Assembly (NCBI GenBank): GCA_958496175.1
Contig: OY292278.1
Span: forward strand, 27,962,001 to 28,026,000
DNA length: 64,000 nucleotides
Direction: 5' to 3'
Source of the DNA: Sisyra terminalis
Lineage: Eukaryota; Arthropoda; Insecta; Neuroptera; Sisyridae
The notes under the pieces were generated by a model. That model searched no databases. It was not told the DNA's origin and saw only the letters and a list, made by a program, of their open reading frames with translations. Every line of letters starts with the position of its first letter. Position 1 is the first letter of the stretch. Both the position numbers and the translations under genes were made by a program. Below are positions 22,345 through 33,412 of the stretch, piece by piece.

Positions 22345-25300
22345 ATGAATGTGGATTTAATGCTATCCTATGCCGGTGATTTTGGCCGATATCAATATCT
22401 GTTGATGTTCTTATTTTCGATTATCAATATTTTATCGGCTTTTCATTACTTTGCTCAAACGTTTATTAGTGTAGTGCCTAGTTATACATGTTTAACAGGA
22501 AGTGAACAAAGTAACCAACAAGAATCGAACCAGTGTTACCGATACATCGGAGTAAATCACACTAAAACGTTATGTGATTCCTGGAATTACACTCTTAGTT
22601 ATGGATATAGCTCTGTAGTTGATGAAGTAATTAAAATTTCCTATTAAATCAATTTTAAACTGATTTGCAAAAATTTAAGTACCATTGGATATGCTCGGAA
22701 GCGTGGAAGCCAGCGATGGGCCAATCGCTTTACTTTATCGGTTCCGTAATTGGTTCCATGGGATTTGGATTTTTGGCAGATCATATTGGACGTCTTCATG
22801 TTCTAGTTATTTCAAATATGATCGCATTTGTTGGAAATTTGGTCACCGTTTTTACATCTAATTTCTATACATTTTCAATTGGACGGTTCATCGCAGGAAT
22901 CGCAACGGATAGCAACTTTGTTATGATGTACATAATTGGTAAAGTATATTCCTTTTTTGAATTTTAATAGTACCAGTCAGGTTAGATTTCGTTACGTGTA
23001 ACGAACCCCATTGAAACATGCGGGGTGAACCAGAAGTGATTTTCGGAGATTCGAAGATCAAAATCTGAAAATCTCCAAAACTCTATCGAATGAAATTAGC
23101 CCTCCAGAAGTGGTTGAAAACTGATAACCTTAATTAATCTGTAATTATCATTTCATGGTGCTATTTTGAGCGTAGTAGATGAAAACTAGTAAAAGTGATA
23201 AAATTTAACGGTTAACAATTTGAAGCACTCTTGAGTCCTTTCTCTTCCCTCAATAGCGCGATTATTAAAAAAATGACGAAACTATTTAAACTCGCAAATC
23301 GTACGTCTAATAAAATATCAGCCCAACATTAATAAACTTTTTAAATATAAAAAATGTGTGTATGTACTGATAGACGCACGTTAGAAGTTATACTTTTTTG
23401 TAAAAGTCTTTTTTTTTCTGGGAATAAGGGTCTACACAAATAAGCGCTAGCATTTTAATTATTTCAGTTAAACATACATACATTTTCAAATGAAACCAAC
23501 AGGTGAAAGAAAGACAACAATCAGTTATATCAAATTTGAGACAATGATTATTATGTTATTAGTTTTTCGAATATAATTACATTCTATGTTTTCTGTTTTG
23601 AAATTTAAACAAATATGTCGCTAGGAAAGGAAAACCTAATTTGAAAAATTTAAAAACATAAAAGATACTTTTGGTTTAACGAAGCATATTTATTATCTTA
23701 CATAGTTTGAATGGTTCATATTATCGAATTAACTGAAGTTATTCCATTGAGAGCATGCGTCAATTATAACGGACATGCGCTGAATCGTCAGTAGCGTCAA
23801 TCATGGCGAGGAACACCTCGCCACGGGTATTCCACAGGCATTGGTGTCCACATCAAAAGCCAGGCAACTTTTCTCTGCAAGCAACTTACCTTTTCTTTCT
23901 CTTAGCTTCATTTCACGGTCAGCCACTGGTCGCTGACACTAGAAATGAAGTTTCTTTTCCACTTAGCTTATAACCTGATTGCTGGGTAACCAGCAGGATC
24001 GGGGATGGGGGTGTATTTGGTAGATACTTTACGCGAATTCGACACTACCCTTCTTACCGAGTATCTTTTGAAGATTCCCCCCACCTTCATTATACAAAAA
24101 AAATTGAGAACATTTTTTTAAGACCAAAAGTAACTTTAATGTTTTTTATTTGTAAACATTAATTTTCCACTTCCTAATAACGATTAAACTATTCGCTAAA
24201 ATTTTAACTAATTGTTTTGAATTTATAATTTAGTTAAAATAATAGGAATAATAAGATATTTAAATTAATAATAGACTAATTTCGGTATATATGTCGGCAA
24301 AAATCGAAAGAATTAATTTAAATACATATATGTAAATGAAAAGTAAATATAGTAATCGTTGTTTCAAATTTGAACCGACTGATTGCTGTCATTTGTTTCA
24401 ACTGTCATTTGGATTTACAAGTAGATACTAGTATTTTATTATTTTATAATTATGTTAAGAACTCTAATTATTAAACATGAACGACTGAAACTTATTCTTC
24501 GATAAAAAGGCTTTTACGCAGAAATACAACATCTTTCATATGCGTCCATAAGTACAAACCCACTTTTTTACAACTACTTTTTTACAACTAGTTGGCAGTT
24601 TATATCGCTTTTTGTGACACAGCACGTTATTGTAGAAGAGAGGGAATTTGATGCTGGAAAATTTTGGGGACTAAATTTTGTCGTTCGTAACCAATTTCAA
24701 TTATATAGGTGCGAAACAGTACATAAATATCAATTCAAACTAATTAAGCAAACACGAATGAAAGTGAGTAATTTTATACTTCTTCTGGAGGGCGAATTCC
24801 ATCTATTAGACTTATACTGTCTTGTAGTATTTTGATTATTAAGCCATAAATTATTTATCAAATCACAGAATTTACAGTACAATTTAATAATTATTATTTT
24901 CCTTCTAATTGTTTTCCAGTAATGGAATATATTAGACCAGAAATGCGTACTTTTGGTTTGAATCTCACAATCGGCATATTTTATTGTCTTGGCTGCACTG
25001 TCGTACCTTGGATAGCGGTGGTTTCAAAAAATTGGCGAATTTTTTTAGCGTTAGTTTCGTTACCACTTAGTATAACGTTGTCGTTTTATTGCATTGTACC
25101 AGAAAGTGCTCAATGGCTAATAAGTCAAAGGCGTATTGACGATGCCCTTAAATGTTTTCACCGCATTGCACGGATCAACAAAAAAAGCATTCCAAGCACA
25201 GCTGTCGATGAACTACGAAAATACAGTCAAGAAAATATTGAGGCGAAAAAAAGTGGAAACCTATTTGGATTGTTTAAAACGCCATGTTTGCGACGAAAAA

Positions 25301-28300
25301 CTTGTATTTTAATATTTAAATCGTAAGTTAATAACAATTTTATAAAAATTCTAGAACCTAGACTTAGAATAACACCTGGGTATATGGACCGAGGTCAGAT
25401 TTTGGCCGAATTTGATAGATTGTGGATCAGAAATAGAAAATCTTTCAAATTTACAATCGAAAAAATTCACTTAGGAAGTAAAGTACTTGTACAACTTACT
25501 TGCATCAGGAGTAATGCTCCAGTAGGATATCAATCTAAACTAAACTAAACTTCAAAAGTATTCAGCCTGCTGAATGCAGATTTTATAGGAATCAATATTA
25601 GTATATACAGTTATTATTTCCGAATTCCGACGTTATAAAGTCCTACAGTGGTATTTAAATCAGCATGGTCAACTTTTATTGGCTAACTTCAGAGACCCGT
25701 TATATAATTAACGACATATACTCGTGTATATCCTAACCGAACCTATTTACTACAAAACTTTGCTATTTTTGATAAATGGCCATATAGGTTCAACTAATGC
25801 AATCGTATTTTTTTTTTATTCAAGGTTATAATTTTGATAAAAAATTAAATATTACAAGAAAAAATTAAACTAAAAATGTTTTTAAGTTCTTTGAAATATG
25901 TATAAATTATTATAATAGTAGGTAATAATTATTATATAATTGTTTTAACATAAGTACCCGACGCCTTTTTTAATACAAGAAGTAACCAATTCTCGCCAAT
26001 GTTAGCACGGAATCAAAAATAGTGATAAAGATCTATTTCAAATACTAAATATAGCTTTTTCTTGGTTCCATAATATTTGATCCCTCGACTAAATTACCTC
26101 AAAAAGAAAAAAATACCTTCGGACAAAATATCCTTAAGTTTAAAAAAACGCAGACAAAACATCCCGGCAATGAAATGATTTGAAAACGGATTCTTAAATA
26201 TCTCGACGAAGTAAAGCGAAAACAAACAATACATTTTTATGTATGAGTTATCGATATTTAAAAATTGAAAAAAGAAAAAAAATCCATTTTTTAGACGGAT
26301 TTCTTTAGATTTAAAAAAAGGAGATTACTGCTTACAACCGCGGCTCAACGTATTTTTGTGCTAAAAAACTATGTTCAACGGATCCAAGGGCGAAGCCTGC
26401 TAAAAGTCTCTTTCAGCAACATCAATATCTGACAACGTCGCATTTTCTACTTTGTTTCTAACGCCCACCGAAGCTTCGCCGCTGGGGAATAGCTTTTTTT
26501 AAAATATAAAATGTTTTTAAAAATATAAAAAGTACAACAAGAGGAAGAGAAAATACTTAATAATGAAGGAAATGGTAGTATGTGGTTGTTTTGTTTCAAG
26601 AAAAACACCAGGATAAACACCAAGGATCAATTGTCAGGGATATTTTGTCTTAGTGATATTTTGTGCAGAGATGTTTTGTCTGGGGATATTTTGCAGTGAG
26701 ATCAAGACACCTGATACTCTTTTTCGCTACCATCTCTCTAAGTTTTTACTACATTAACATTTTTTCCTTCCTAGTCTTTTACTCCGGTCTTTCAGAAGTT
26801 TCTTTCTTATTATCTTGAAGAATTTGCCTTTTGAGTTATTCCAGGAGCTTATTTGGTCATTTTATGTCCATTCGGCTATTCGATTTAGTATTGTGCGCAT
26901 CGTCACACCTATGGCCGGCTTTGGTCCCTAAATGGCATACTTGTATCTACCTTTGAAAGGCCATCTACTTCTTAATTTTCTTTGACTCCTTACTCCTTTA
27001 AACTTTATTTCTATTGTAGTATTTTCTCTTGAAACCAAGTTTCTAGAAACCACAGTGCTTTTTACTGCATATTTCATTTGTAATCTCAGATAAGCTATTT
27101 TTACTACTTAAACAATATATAAACTATATTGTAGTATAAATGAAGTAAAATTTCCAAAAAAAACAAACTATAAACACTAAATGTTGAAAAGTTAAAAAAA
27201 TGTGTTTATGGCGTATTTCCCCATATACGTATACCGATTGCCAATCAAGCTTGGATTGATCCAAAATTACTTGAAAAAGTATCTAGGGAAATTCGATAAA
27301 TACATTTTTTTGAACATGTACTGTTGTATATTAGAATATATAAATAAGATCAAAATATATTTTAAACACCTGTAAATAAACAGTACAAAGTGTTCAAAGA
27401 CAGCGAAAAAAATCTAATGTGATAGCTAGTTCTACATTTGATGAAATACATTTCAAGAAATTAGTTTCTCCTGCGTGCACCAGGGCTTAAAGTTTTGAGG
27501 TTCCTAACTCTATGAATAGATCATTGGAATTCCAGTTAAGTTTGCCTAACTGAAGTATAACCTAAAATCGTAAATACTATATTTTTAGGTAGTATATTTT
27601 AACATGCTGATTTATCCTGTTGTGTATATTATATCCTATCCCTTACGGTGTATTGACGATATCATTTAAATTGAAAAGTATAAATTATTATCGTTATTAT
27701 AAATATTGTTACTTATATTTATGAGAAATAACATTTTGTTTGAGTATTCTTGTCCCAATCCCTGAAATGAAATATCTTAACTGAGTCCATTTGTCGCGCA
27801 TACTCACTTACGATGTATATGTGAAAGAGACTAACTAAGACGAGGAGCGAATGTCTCTTGTAATTGTTACATATGATGCAAAGGATGCAAAACTATCGCA
27901 AAAGTAAAAATACCCATATTTGAATGTATTGGTAAATTTACACTGGATTTTTTAATAAATCATCTCGTTGTGCAGGATACATCCTGTTTTTTGTTACTAC
28001 AGTAAACTCCCGATTATCCGAGCTAATGTTGAAGAAAGACGGCACGGATTATCGCAAAACACAGATAATCTGAACTACAAGTATTTGTTTCTAAAATATA
28101 TAATATATTCTGGTCTTATTTATGTAATATAATTTACTAAAGTAGCATATATCATAAATTTAGACAAAAATTCAAACAAATTTTTATTTGATGCTTTGCG
28201 CAGATATGTATTTTGATTGTCAAGAAATCTTCGTCAGTAGTGATCAAATAGTTTTTGATTTATTTTTGAAATATTGTCCAGATACGTATTTCGATTGCTA

Positions 28301-29959
28301 AGCAATCTTTCTCAGTGGAGATCAAGTAGTTTTGGATCGCTGCGTAACTGCTATGAAGTGGCTCATTACAACGTGTGACTTATCACGTAGCAGTTACGGC
28401 ACGATTCAAAACTACTTGATCTCCACTGAGAAAGATTGCTTAGCAATCGAAATACGTATCTGGACAATACATCAAAAATACATTTGTTTGAACTTGATTC
28501 GATACTACTTGATCATCACTGAGGAAAATTGCTTGGCAATCGAAATATATATATGGATAATACGTCAATAATACATTTGAACGCTTGAACTTGTGTTTTA
28601 ATATCTAAGGCATAATTATTTTAATATGCTAATGATCTTAATTATTAAGAAAATCTATGATTCCACCTCAAATATTTAAAAACCACGCCCGGATAATCCA
28701 CAAACCGAATAATTCGTACACGGATAATTGAGGGTTTGCTGTATTATGATTTTATTCTATGTGTAAATATTTCTTATTAAATATTTCTTATATTTATAGA
28801 GATATTTACATTATCAAAGGTAGTATGCACTAAATACATTCCCATAGGTACACAGGAGGACTAATGGGTAAGAAATTTCAATCGTCAACCACCGATATTT
28901 AATCGTTAGCAAGCATATTTGTTATTTGGTCCTATTTAAAAATAAATAAATACAATTTTTGTACTTTTTACACACTTTTTTAACGTGACCTTGCGAATTT
29001 ATTAAAAAATTAGCATTCGCATTCATAATTAGTGTATATAAATTGTTTATGTTTAGAATTTATGTTTAATTATACAAAAATTTTAACAACCCACAACATA
29101 TCATGATAACTGATTCATTGAAAACCATAAGGTCATCTTTAATGCTTCAAATTATAAATATAATGATAAGTTTTATTCCCAACTGGAAGCACATTTTGAA
29201 TCAATTAAAACTTTTTTTTTAGAATGGTCATTACTCTATGCTATGACGCAATTTCAAGAAACATAAATGGTTTGGGCTTTTCACCATTTATTATGTTCAG
29301 TATTACGTCAGGAACAATTTTACCCGCGTGTGCCGTTTTGTTGCTGTTACAAGATAAAATCGGGAGAAAAGCCATGGCATGTTTTTCTCTTTTTGTGAGT
29401 GGAATTTTCACGGCTTGTACTGGAGTTGTACTGGCATCTTCAAAGCATCCTGGTTTGTTCAAAACATATACCATATGTATTTAGCAGTAAAACATAAATC
29501 ATATCGTTTAAAACAGATCCATTTTTAACATTGAGTTTATCAGTGATCGCCCGATTTGGAATTAATGTCGCATACAATTCGGGACATCAATATGCCGTGG
29601 AACTGATTCCAACTGAAGTTCGAGGCCAAGGCGTGGCCGCTGTCCATGTTGCAGGATACGCTGTTACTTTTTTCAGTTCGCAAATCCTATATTTAGCCAT
29701 ATACAACAAAGCGATTCCTGATTTGATTCTGGGAATCTTATCGATAGTGGGAGCAATCGCTTGTTTATTTTTGCCAGAAACTTTAGGTCGAACATTGCCA
29801 GTTACGTTAAACGATGGCGAACATTTTGGGGAGCGGGAAAAAGTTTTTGATTTCGCATTTTGTGGAAAATCACGGCTGGAAAGTACTTTGACGTTAGTTC
29901 GAGCGGAAATTGCAGGCAAGAGATACCATAGTTTCAACTCTACTTCTACTCAAGACTAA
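22345..29959 (+). CDS. SLC22-type organic ion transporter, five exons
   Basis: Exons 22345-22626, 22680-22938, 24920-25322, 29223-29452 and 29517-29959 join through GT...AG introns of 53, 1981, 3900 and 64 bp. Phases 0, 1, 2 and 1 restore one frame of 538 residues, a normal size for this family of 12-helix major facilitator proteins that move organic cations, anions or carnitine-like solutes across the plasma membrane. The first helix (about 17-40) is followed by a large extracellular loop with four cysteines (49, 64, 77, 99) and N-glycosylation sites at N71 and N81. Family motifs are GFLADHIGR (124-132), PESAQWL (241-247), ELIPTEVRGQG (420-430) and LPETLGR (477-483). The start is the first ATG before helix 1 (TTAAAAATGAATG). 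No stop or frame change occurs in the exons. Substrate cannot be told from sequence. Introns 2 and 3 hold transposable-element debris. Confidence 0.92.
23354..24430 (+). repeat. Repeat family X, diverged copy F in intron 2
   Basis: It begins with GTGTGTATGTACTGATAGACGC then TTAGAAGTTATACTT, matching the start of copy C at 51841. It contains both internal modules in weakened form (about 23545-23590 and 24290-24420, with CGGCAAAAATC, TTTCAAATTTGAACC and TTTCAACTGTCATTT). It is split by a LINE 3' end at about 23750-24106. Confidence 0.5.
23750..24106 (+). mobile_element. LINE 3' untranslated end in intron 2
   Basis: This GC-richer block ends in CCCCCCACCTTCATTATAC and an A-run (24097-24106). 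Its last 150 bases align with the reverse complement of 1190-1330, the tail of the Jockey-type LINE at the left edge; both share CGACACTACCC, TATAACCTR and CCCCACCTTC. No coding part is included, so it is a strongly 5'-truncated insertion. Confidence 0.6.
26118..26700. repeat. Inverted-repeat element with iterated GGATATTTTGTC motif
   Basis: The left side carries GACAAAATATCC (26122-26133) and GACAAAACATCCC (from 26153). The right side carries the reverse, GGATATTTTGTC (26638-26649), then GTGATATTTTGTG, AGATGTTTTGTCT and GGGATATTTTGC. The iteration of one motif in opposite orientation at the two ends is typical of non-autonomous DNA transposons. Exact termini and target duplication could not be fixed. 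Confidence 0.4.
28407..28469 (+). ncRNA. Hammerhead-like ribozyme motif, inner plus-strand unit
   Basis: Reading 5' to 3': stem I strand TCCA (28422-28425), CTGA core start (28426-28429), stem II GATTGC / GCAATC (28434-28439 and 28443-28448) with loop TTA, core GAAA (28449-28452), a self-complementary stem III ATACGTAT (28452-28459), predicted cleavage after C28460, and the other stem I strand TGGA (28461-28464). The core reads CTGAGAA where an active hammerhead needs CTGANGA, so this unit is probably inactive. Its mirror copy at 28272-28334 has the same change. Confidence 0.55.
28503..28565 (+). ncRNA. Hammerhead-like ribozyme motif, outer plus-strand unit
   Basis: This unit keeps the canonical core CTGAGGA (28519-28525) and GAAA (28542-28545) around a stem II of ATTGC / GCAAT. 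Stem III has decayed to an AT run and stem I is weak. The outer minus-strand unit also keeps a canonical CTGACGA (28231-28237), but its GAAA has become AAAA. Taken together the four units imply an ancestor with a complete hammerhead core. Confidence 0.5.
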
Positions 29960-29998
29960 TTTTTCTTTCTTTATTCAAATCGTGTTTTTTTTTCTTCT

Positions 29999-30004
29999 AA
30001 TAAA
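29999..30004 (+). terminator. Polyadenylation signal of the transporter gene
   Basis: AATAAA lies 40 bases after the stop codon at 29957-29959. Another AATAAA occurs near 30258. The first is the more likely site by distance, but neither is proven. Confidence 0.55.
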
Positions 30005-30009
30005 ATGGA

Positions 30010-31002
30010 AATGTATTCTTCTGATGATTTTGCTAACACACTCAACTCTGGATCTAGTACTAAAGGGGCTTAATATAGACCTTATACTGGTGTACTGGTT
30101 ATACTGGTAATATACACTGGTGGTGGGATCATTTTTTTGACATATTTAATTTAAATTTTTTATCAATTAATCCTACGTACAATTTATTATAATTTTATCT
30201 TTATGAAGTCTTATCAAGTTTTTTTTTTACTTTAACTCACATTCGAGTATTAATGAGAAATAAATATTTTTCGCACTCGTTGCTATTGGTTTAATACCTT
30301 ACGAATTGTAGAGAATTGTAAATAAAAAAATAGTAACGTTTAAGAGTTAAGTACGTTACGAAACGAGAATTTTGATTTAATGGATCTAGACAATGGTTTG
30401 TTCGATGTGAATTAGCTTAATTGAATTATTACTATTACGTGACGACACCAATCGGGAACGAACTACTTTGGTCACGACGTCTGGTGACGAAAAAAGTACT
30501 AGTTTTTGTATGCACTTAATACACTATTATATCAAGTAGTTAACTAAAATTAATTAAAAATAGGTAAATTTATCTCATAGGAGCTTTTCTCAAAAAAAAA
30601 AAAAATGTACGCACATAAAATTATTATTAAAATGTTCAGAACACTTAAAAATGCAATATTCCAGTAGCGGAAATGTATCTTTCTTTACAGTTTTTCCAAA
30701 AAAAAGCATAATAGTAGACTTTACTAGGCGTTAAAGGAATTATTAAACTTATTTACTTACAAGTACGCTTGTGCATTAGAACCAATTAAAACAGAGACGC
30801 AAAAACGACAAAGAGGATGAATATGGATCTAGTTTGAAAAAGCACCCGGGAAAGTATAAAGTTAAATAATGTTAAAAAGATGTCATTTTGATCGATTTTT
30901 TCGCGAATTGAATTAAAAACAAAATAGACAATGAGACGTTTGCAAATTGTGCCGGTGTATAGTTAAACTATGCCAAATGCCAAATAAAATATATGAAACT
31001 AG
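30010..31002. other. Intergenic DNA downstream of the transporter
   Basis: No gene is seen. 30901-30960 (CGCGAATTGAATTAAAAACA onward) is a diverged relic of the right arm of the MITE at 57586-57809. Confidence 0.4.
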
Positions 31003-32010
31003 CTGAACCCGGCAGACGTTGTCCTGCCAGTCTATGGTAGTGAATGTTTGTAAATAAATAAATCGAATTTAGGAAAAAAGCTTATGAATTATGAGAATCT
31101 CCTCCCTTATCAACCCGCAGCATCCCTCGCTGTACCAATTATAACTTACCTTCAAGATATACATTTATCAATTACGTTTTCAAAAAATTTGCCCTGCCTC
31201 TAAAAATCACTTCACGATCATAACAATAAGGATTGGTAGTTAGCGGCTATTGCATTGACCGTTGAAAAAATCATTTTATTGCGGTCGCACGTATGTTACT
31301 GACGCAAAAAAAGATACAAACAATCTTTGAAGCGGATTGTATATCGTGACAAAATTTGAGCTTAATCGATGCAGAGTTTTTTGAGTTTTGAAATCTACCC
31401 AAACCAATATAACAGTTTTATATATTTAGATATACGACAGATTATTCATTATTTATTTAAATCAAAGGTTGTCAGAGGTGGCCAGCCCGCGGACCACGAA
31501 AGGCACACCTTGAAAATTTTTTCGACCCGCGTGATGCATCAGACTTTTATAAAATATATAAATTTTATAATGACCAAAGTGGTGAAAAGCAATATATTAA
31601 AAACGTTTACAGTTTGCCTATCTAAATTTAGTATGGAAAATTTGAGATATAACTTCAATGGTGGCCCGGAGTTATTATGCATTTCCGAAGTGACCCGTAA
31701 TATCATTTGGGTTGGCCACCCCTGATTTAAAAAATGCTGAATTTTTGATATCTTAAGAAAGAACAAATATATTTAATTAAAGGGTTCAATTTATAACCGA
31801 TAGTTATACCATGCGCGCGTTGCTACACCACCAACTAAAATAAACTAGATGATCAAATTTTGACGGCCGAAATTGGTCGTACCAACTCAGAAACCTTCGT
31901 GGGCTCATGCACAACAACTTTGCTAAAGATCATTACATGATCAAATGCATAGTTTACGATTCTATAAAGGACATACAGACAAACATTCATTTTTATATAT
32001 ATATAAAAGA
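31003..32010 (+). repeat. Interspersed repeat with TAGCTGAACCCGGCAG head, interrupted by a hAT-like MITE
   Basis: The stretch opens with ACTAGCTGAACCCGGCAGAC and closes with GGACATACAGACAAACATTC followed by an AT run. This head and tail resemble a common class of insect interspersed repeats, and similar heads occur at 2811 and 34053. I cannot place it in a named family. There is no intact coding frame. The insertion at 31473-31724 splits it. Confidence 0.4.
31473..31724. mobile_element. hAT-like MITE, 252 bp
   Basis: The left end CAGAGGTGGCCAGCCC and the reverse of the right end, CAGGGGTGGCCAACCC, agree at 14 of 16 positions and have the CAG-GGTGGCCA form common in hAT termini. Length is typical of a MITE. 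An 8-bp target duplication is not evident next to the ends. No transposase is encoded; the 118-codon frame crossing it (31369-31725) is not a gene. Confidence 0.6.
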
Positions 32011-33055
32011 TGATAAGTCCAAAAGTTAAACGTGTTAAACTTTTAATGGCAGATAATACCTGAATGCCATAATATCACATTATTATCTACAATGGTAAAT
32101 TTCATACGAGTTGTGCTCAAAACTGAAAGTCTTTTTTGAAAAAAAATCGCAAAGTTCACCTCAATATACGTAACACTCTTTTTTATATTATCGTAACGAA
32201 TTTAAATCAATTGTTTTCTGTTTATATATTAAACGGCGAATTAAAAATTAAATCTGGCGTAAAACAAAACTCGTGTTCAGTCTCGCAACATAATATTGGT
32301 CTACCTTAAATGACCTAGAATTAACAATAAAAAGATAAAAAGATAAAAGGAACAAAATAAACATGAACTAATTTTAAATATTAAATAGAATTTCTTTCAT
32401 TTATAAAATTTTTACTACTTAATAGTTATAGATACAAATAACTAAATGACAACGTTCCATTTTATATTTTGTTTTAAATTCAAATCTTGTTTAATTAATT
32501 TCTTATTCTGCTTTTTATTACAAGTTATTTTTGTACCTGAAGAAGTCGGACAATCGATTAAAAATGATGTATAATAATAAACAATTTAAAATAGAAAATT
32601 CCTAAAGAAAAGAGGATATAAAAAATTATTTGCTAAAAAGTTTTACATTTTTGGCTTTACAAGTGGTGTAAACCATATAAACCCTAAAATAGTCCTTAGA
32701 GGATTCGTCATTTGTTTTGTTTCAACAAACAGTATACGTAAGAATATATTTCGACCATTTTCGAATTTAATGGGCCTCACCTTAACAATATGTTCCTTTT
32801 AATTGGGGTCAATTTCTCCTAATTTTTAAGCTTTTCCAGTATGTTAGTAACTGCCATCAAGTGATTAACAATTCTTATGCTAACTGCACCAGCTTTTCAG
32901 TGTTGAGTTATTTAATTTTTTCGTCGATAAAAACTGTTGAAAAAACATTTCAATAATGAGGTTTTTCTAATAAAATATATGATAAATAAGTGAGATGATT
33001 TTGTTTCTTTGTTATACTTAAGATGGTGTCTTAAATAACGTAAGAATCCACTACA
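32011..33055. other. AT-rich intergenic DNA
   Basis: Nothing recognisable is present. Confidence 0.4.
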
Positions 33056-33412
33056 AGTGGAACATGGGAAAGATATGATCACTTGGAGAGCGCGGGGCTA
33101 TCAAACTAGACTTAATGATCATCCAAACCACCTTGCTTTGAATCTGCAAACAGTGCGGATGTTAAGCGTTTCAAAAGAGCGTCGATACTTGACCTGAAGA
33201 CCGATTTTAGTGATATTAGTGGTTACTGTTATTATATTTAAGAATACTATTTATACTGTTATTATACTAAGAATACTATTACGGTTGTGTTACTACAATT
33301 TTTAATGATAATTGTGTCATTGGACACAACTAACCTACGAGTATTATAAGTGTGACTCATTGCAATTATTGCTAAGAAGCAGATGGTGCAAAACAAAATT
33401 TGTTAAAAAAAA
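33056..33412 (+). mobile_element. Jockey-type LINE 3' end, strongly truncated
   Basis: This is a plus-strand copy of the last ~350 bp of the LINE at 8741-9545, from the DHPNHLALNL coding tail through the untranslated region to the A-run at about 33403. AAGATGGTGTCTTAAATAA before and AAGATGTCTTAATTAA after may be a target duplication with a 2-base difference. The two copies share the TTGTGTCATTGGACACAA-like stem (33312 region), a possible RNA hairpin near the 3' end. Confidence 0.75.

Larger units (their letters stand above)
28195..28575. repeat. Symmetric inverted cluster of four hammerhead-like units (probable Penelope-like element remnant)
   Basis: Two units on the minus strand (about 28205-28255 and 28272-28334) face two on the plus strand (28407-28469 and 28503-28565). 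The inner pair are perfect 63-bp inverted repeats separated by 72 bp, and that spacer contains a further stem (GTAACTGCTA / TAGCAGTTAC). Each unit carries CTGA, a GATTGC...GCAATC-type hairpin and GAAA in the order of a hammerhead ribozyme. Hammerheads with very short stem III are known from the terminal repeats of Penelope-like elements, which also often insert as inverted or tandem partial copies. No reverse transcriptase or GIY-YIG sequence is present here. Confidence 0.65.
25323..29222 (+). other. Intron 3 of the transporter gene (3.9 kb)
   Basis: The donor is GTAAGTT and the acceptor follows a T-run (CTTTTTTTTTAG). It contains a TIR-like repeat at 26118-26700, the hammerhead-like cluster at 28195-28575, and otherwise AT-rich sequence with no coding motif. 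The 79-codon frame at 28332-28571 lies wholly in the ribozyme-like repeat and is not a gene. Confidence 0.75.

Noticed and set aside
24614..24835. Extra exon of the transporter in intron 2
   Set aside because: The five called exons already join in phase with all family blocks, and this 73-codon frame has no transporter-like sequence.
28332..28571. 79-residue plus-strand frame
   Set aside because: It lies entirely within the repeated hammerhead-like units, and its internal similarity is due to the DNA repeat.
29587..29937. 116-residue minus-strand frame
   Set aside because: It is the mirror of transporter exon 5, whose plus-strand frame carries clear SLC22 motifs.
31369..31725. 118-residue plus-strand frame
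   Set aside because: It crosses the border of the hAT-like MITE and has no domain.
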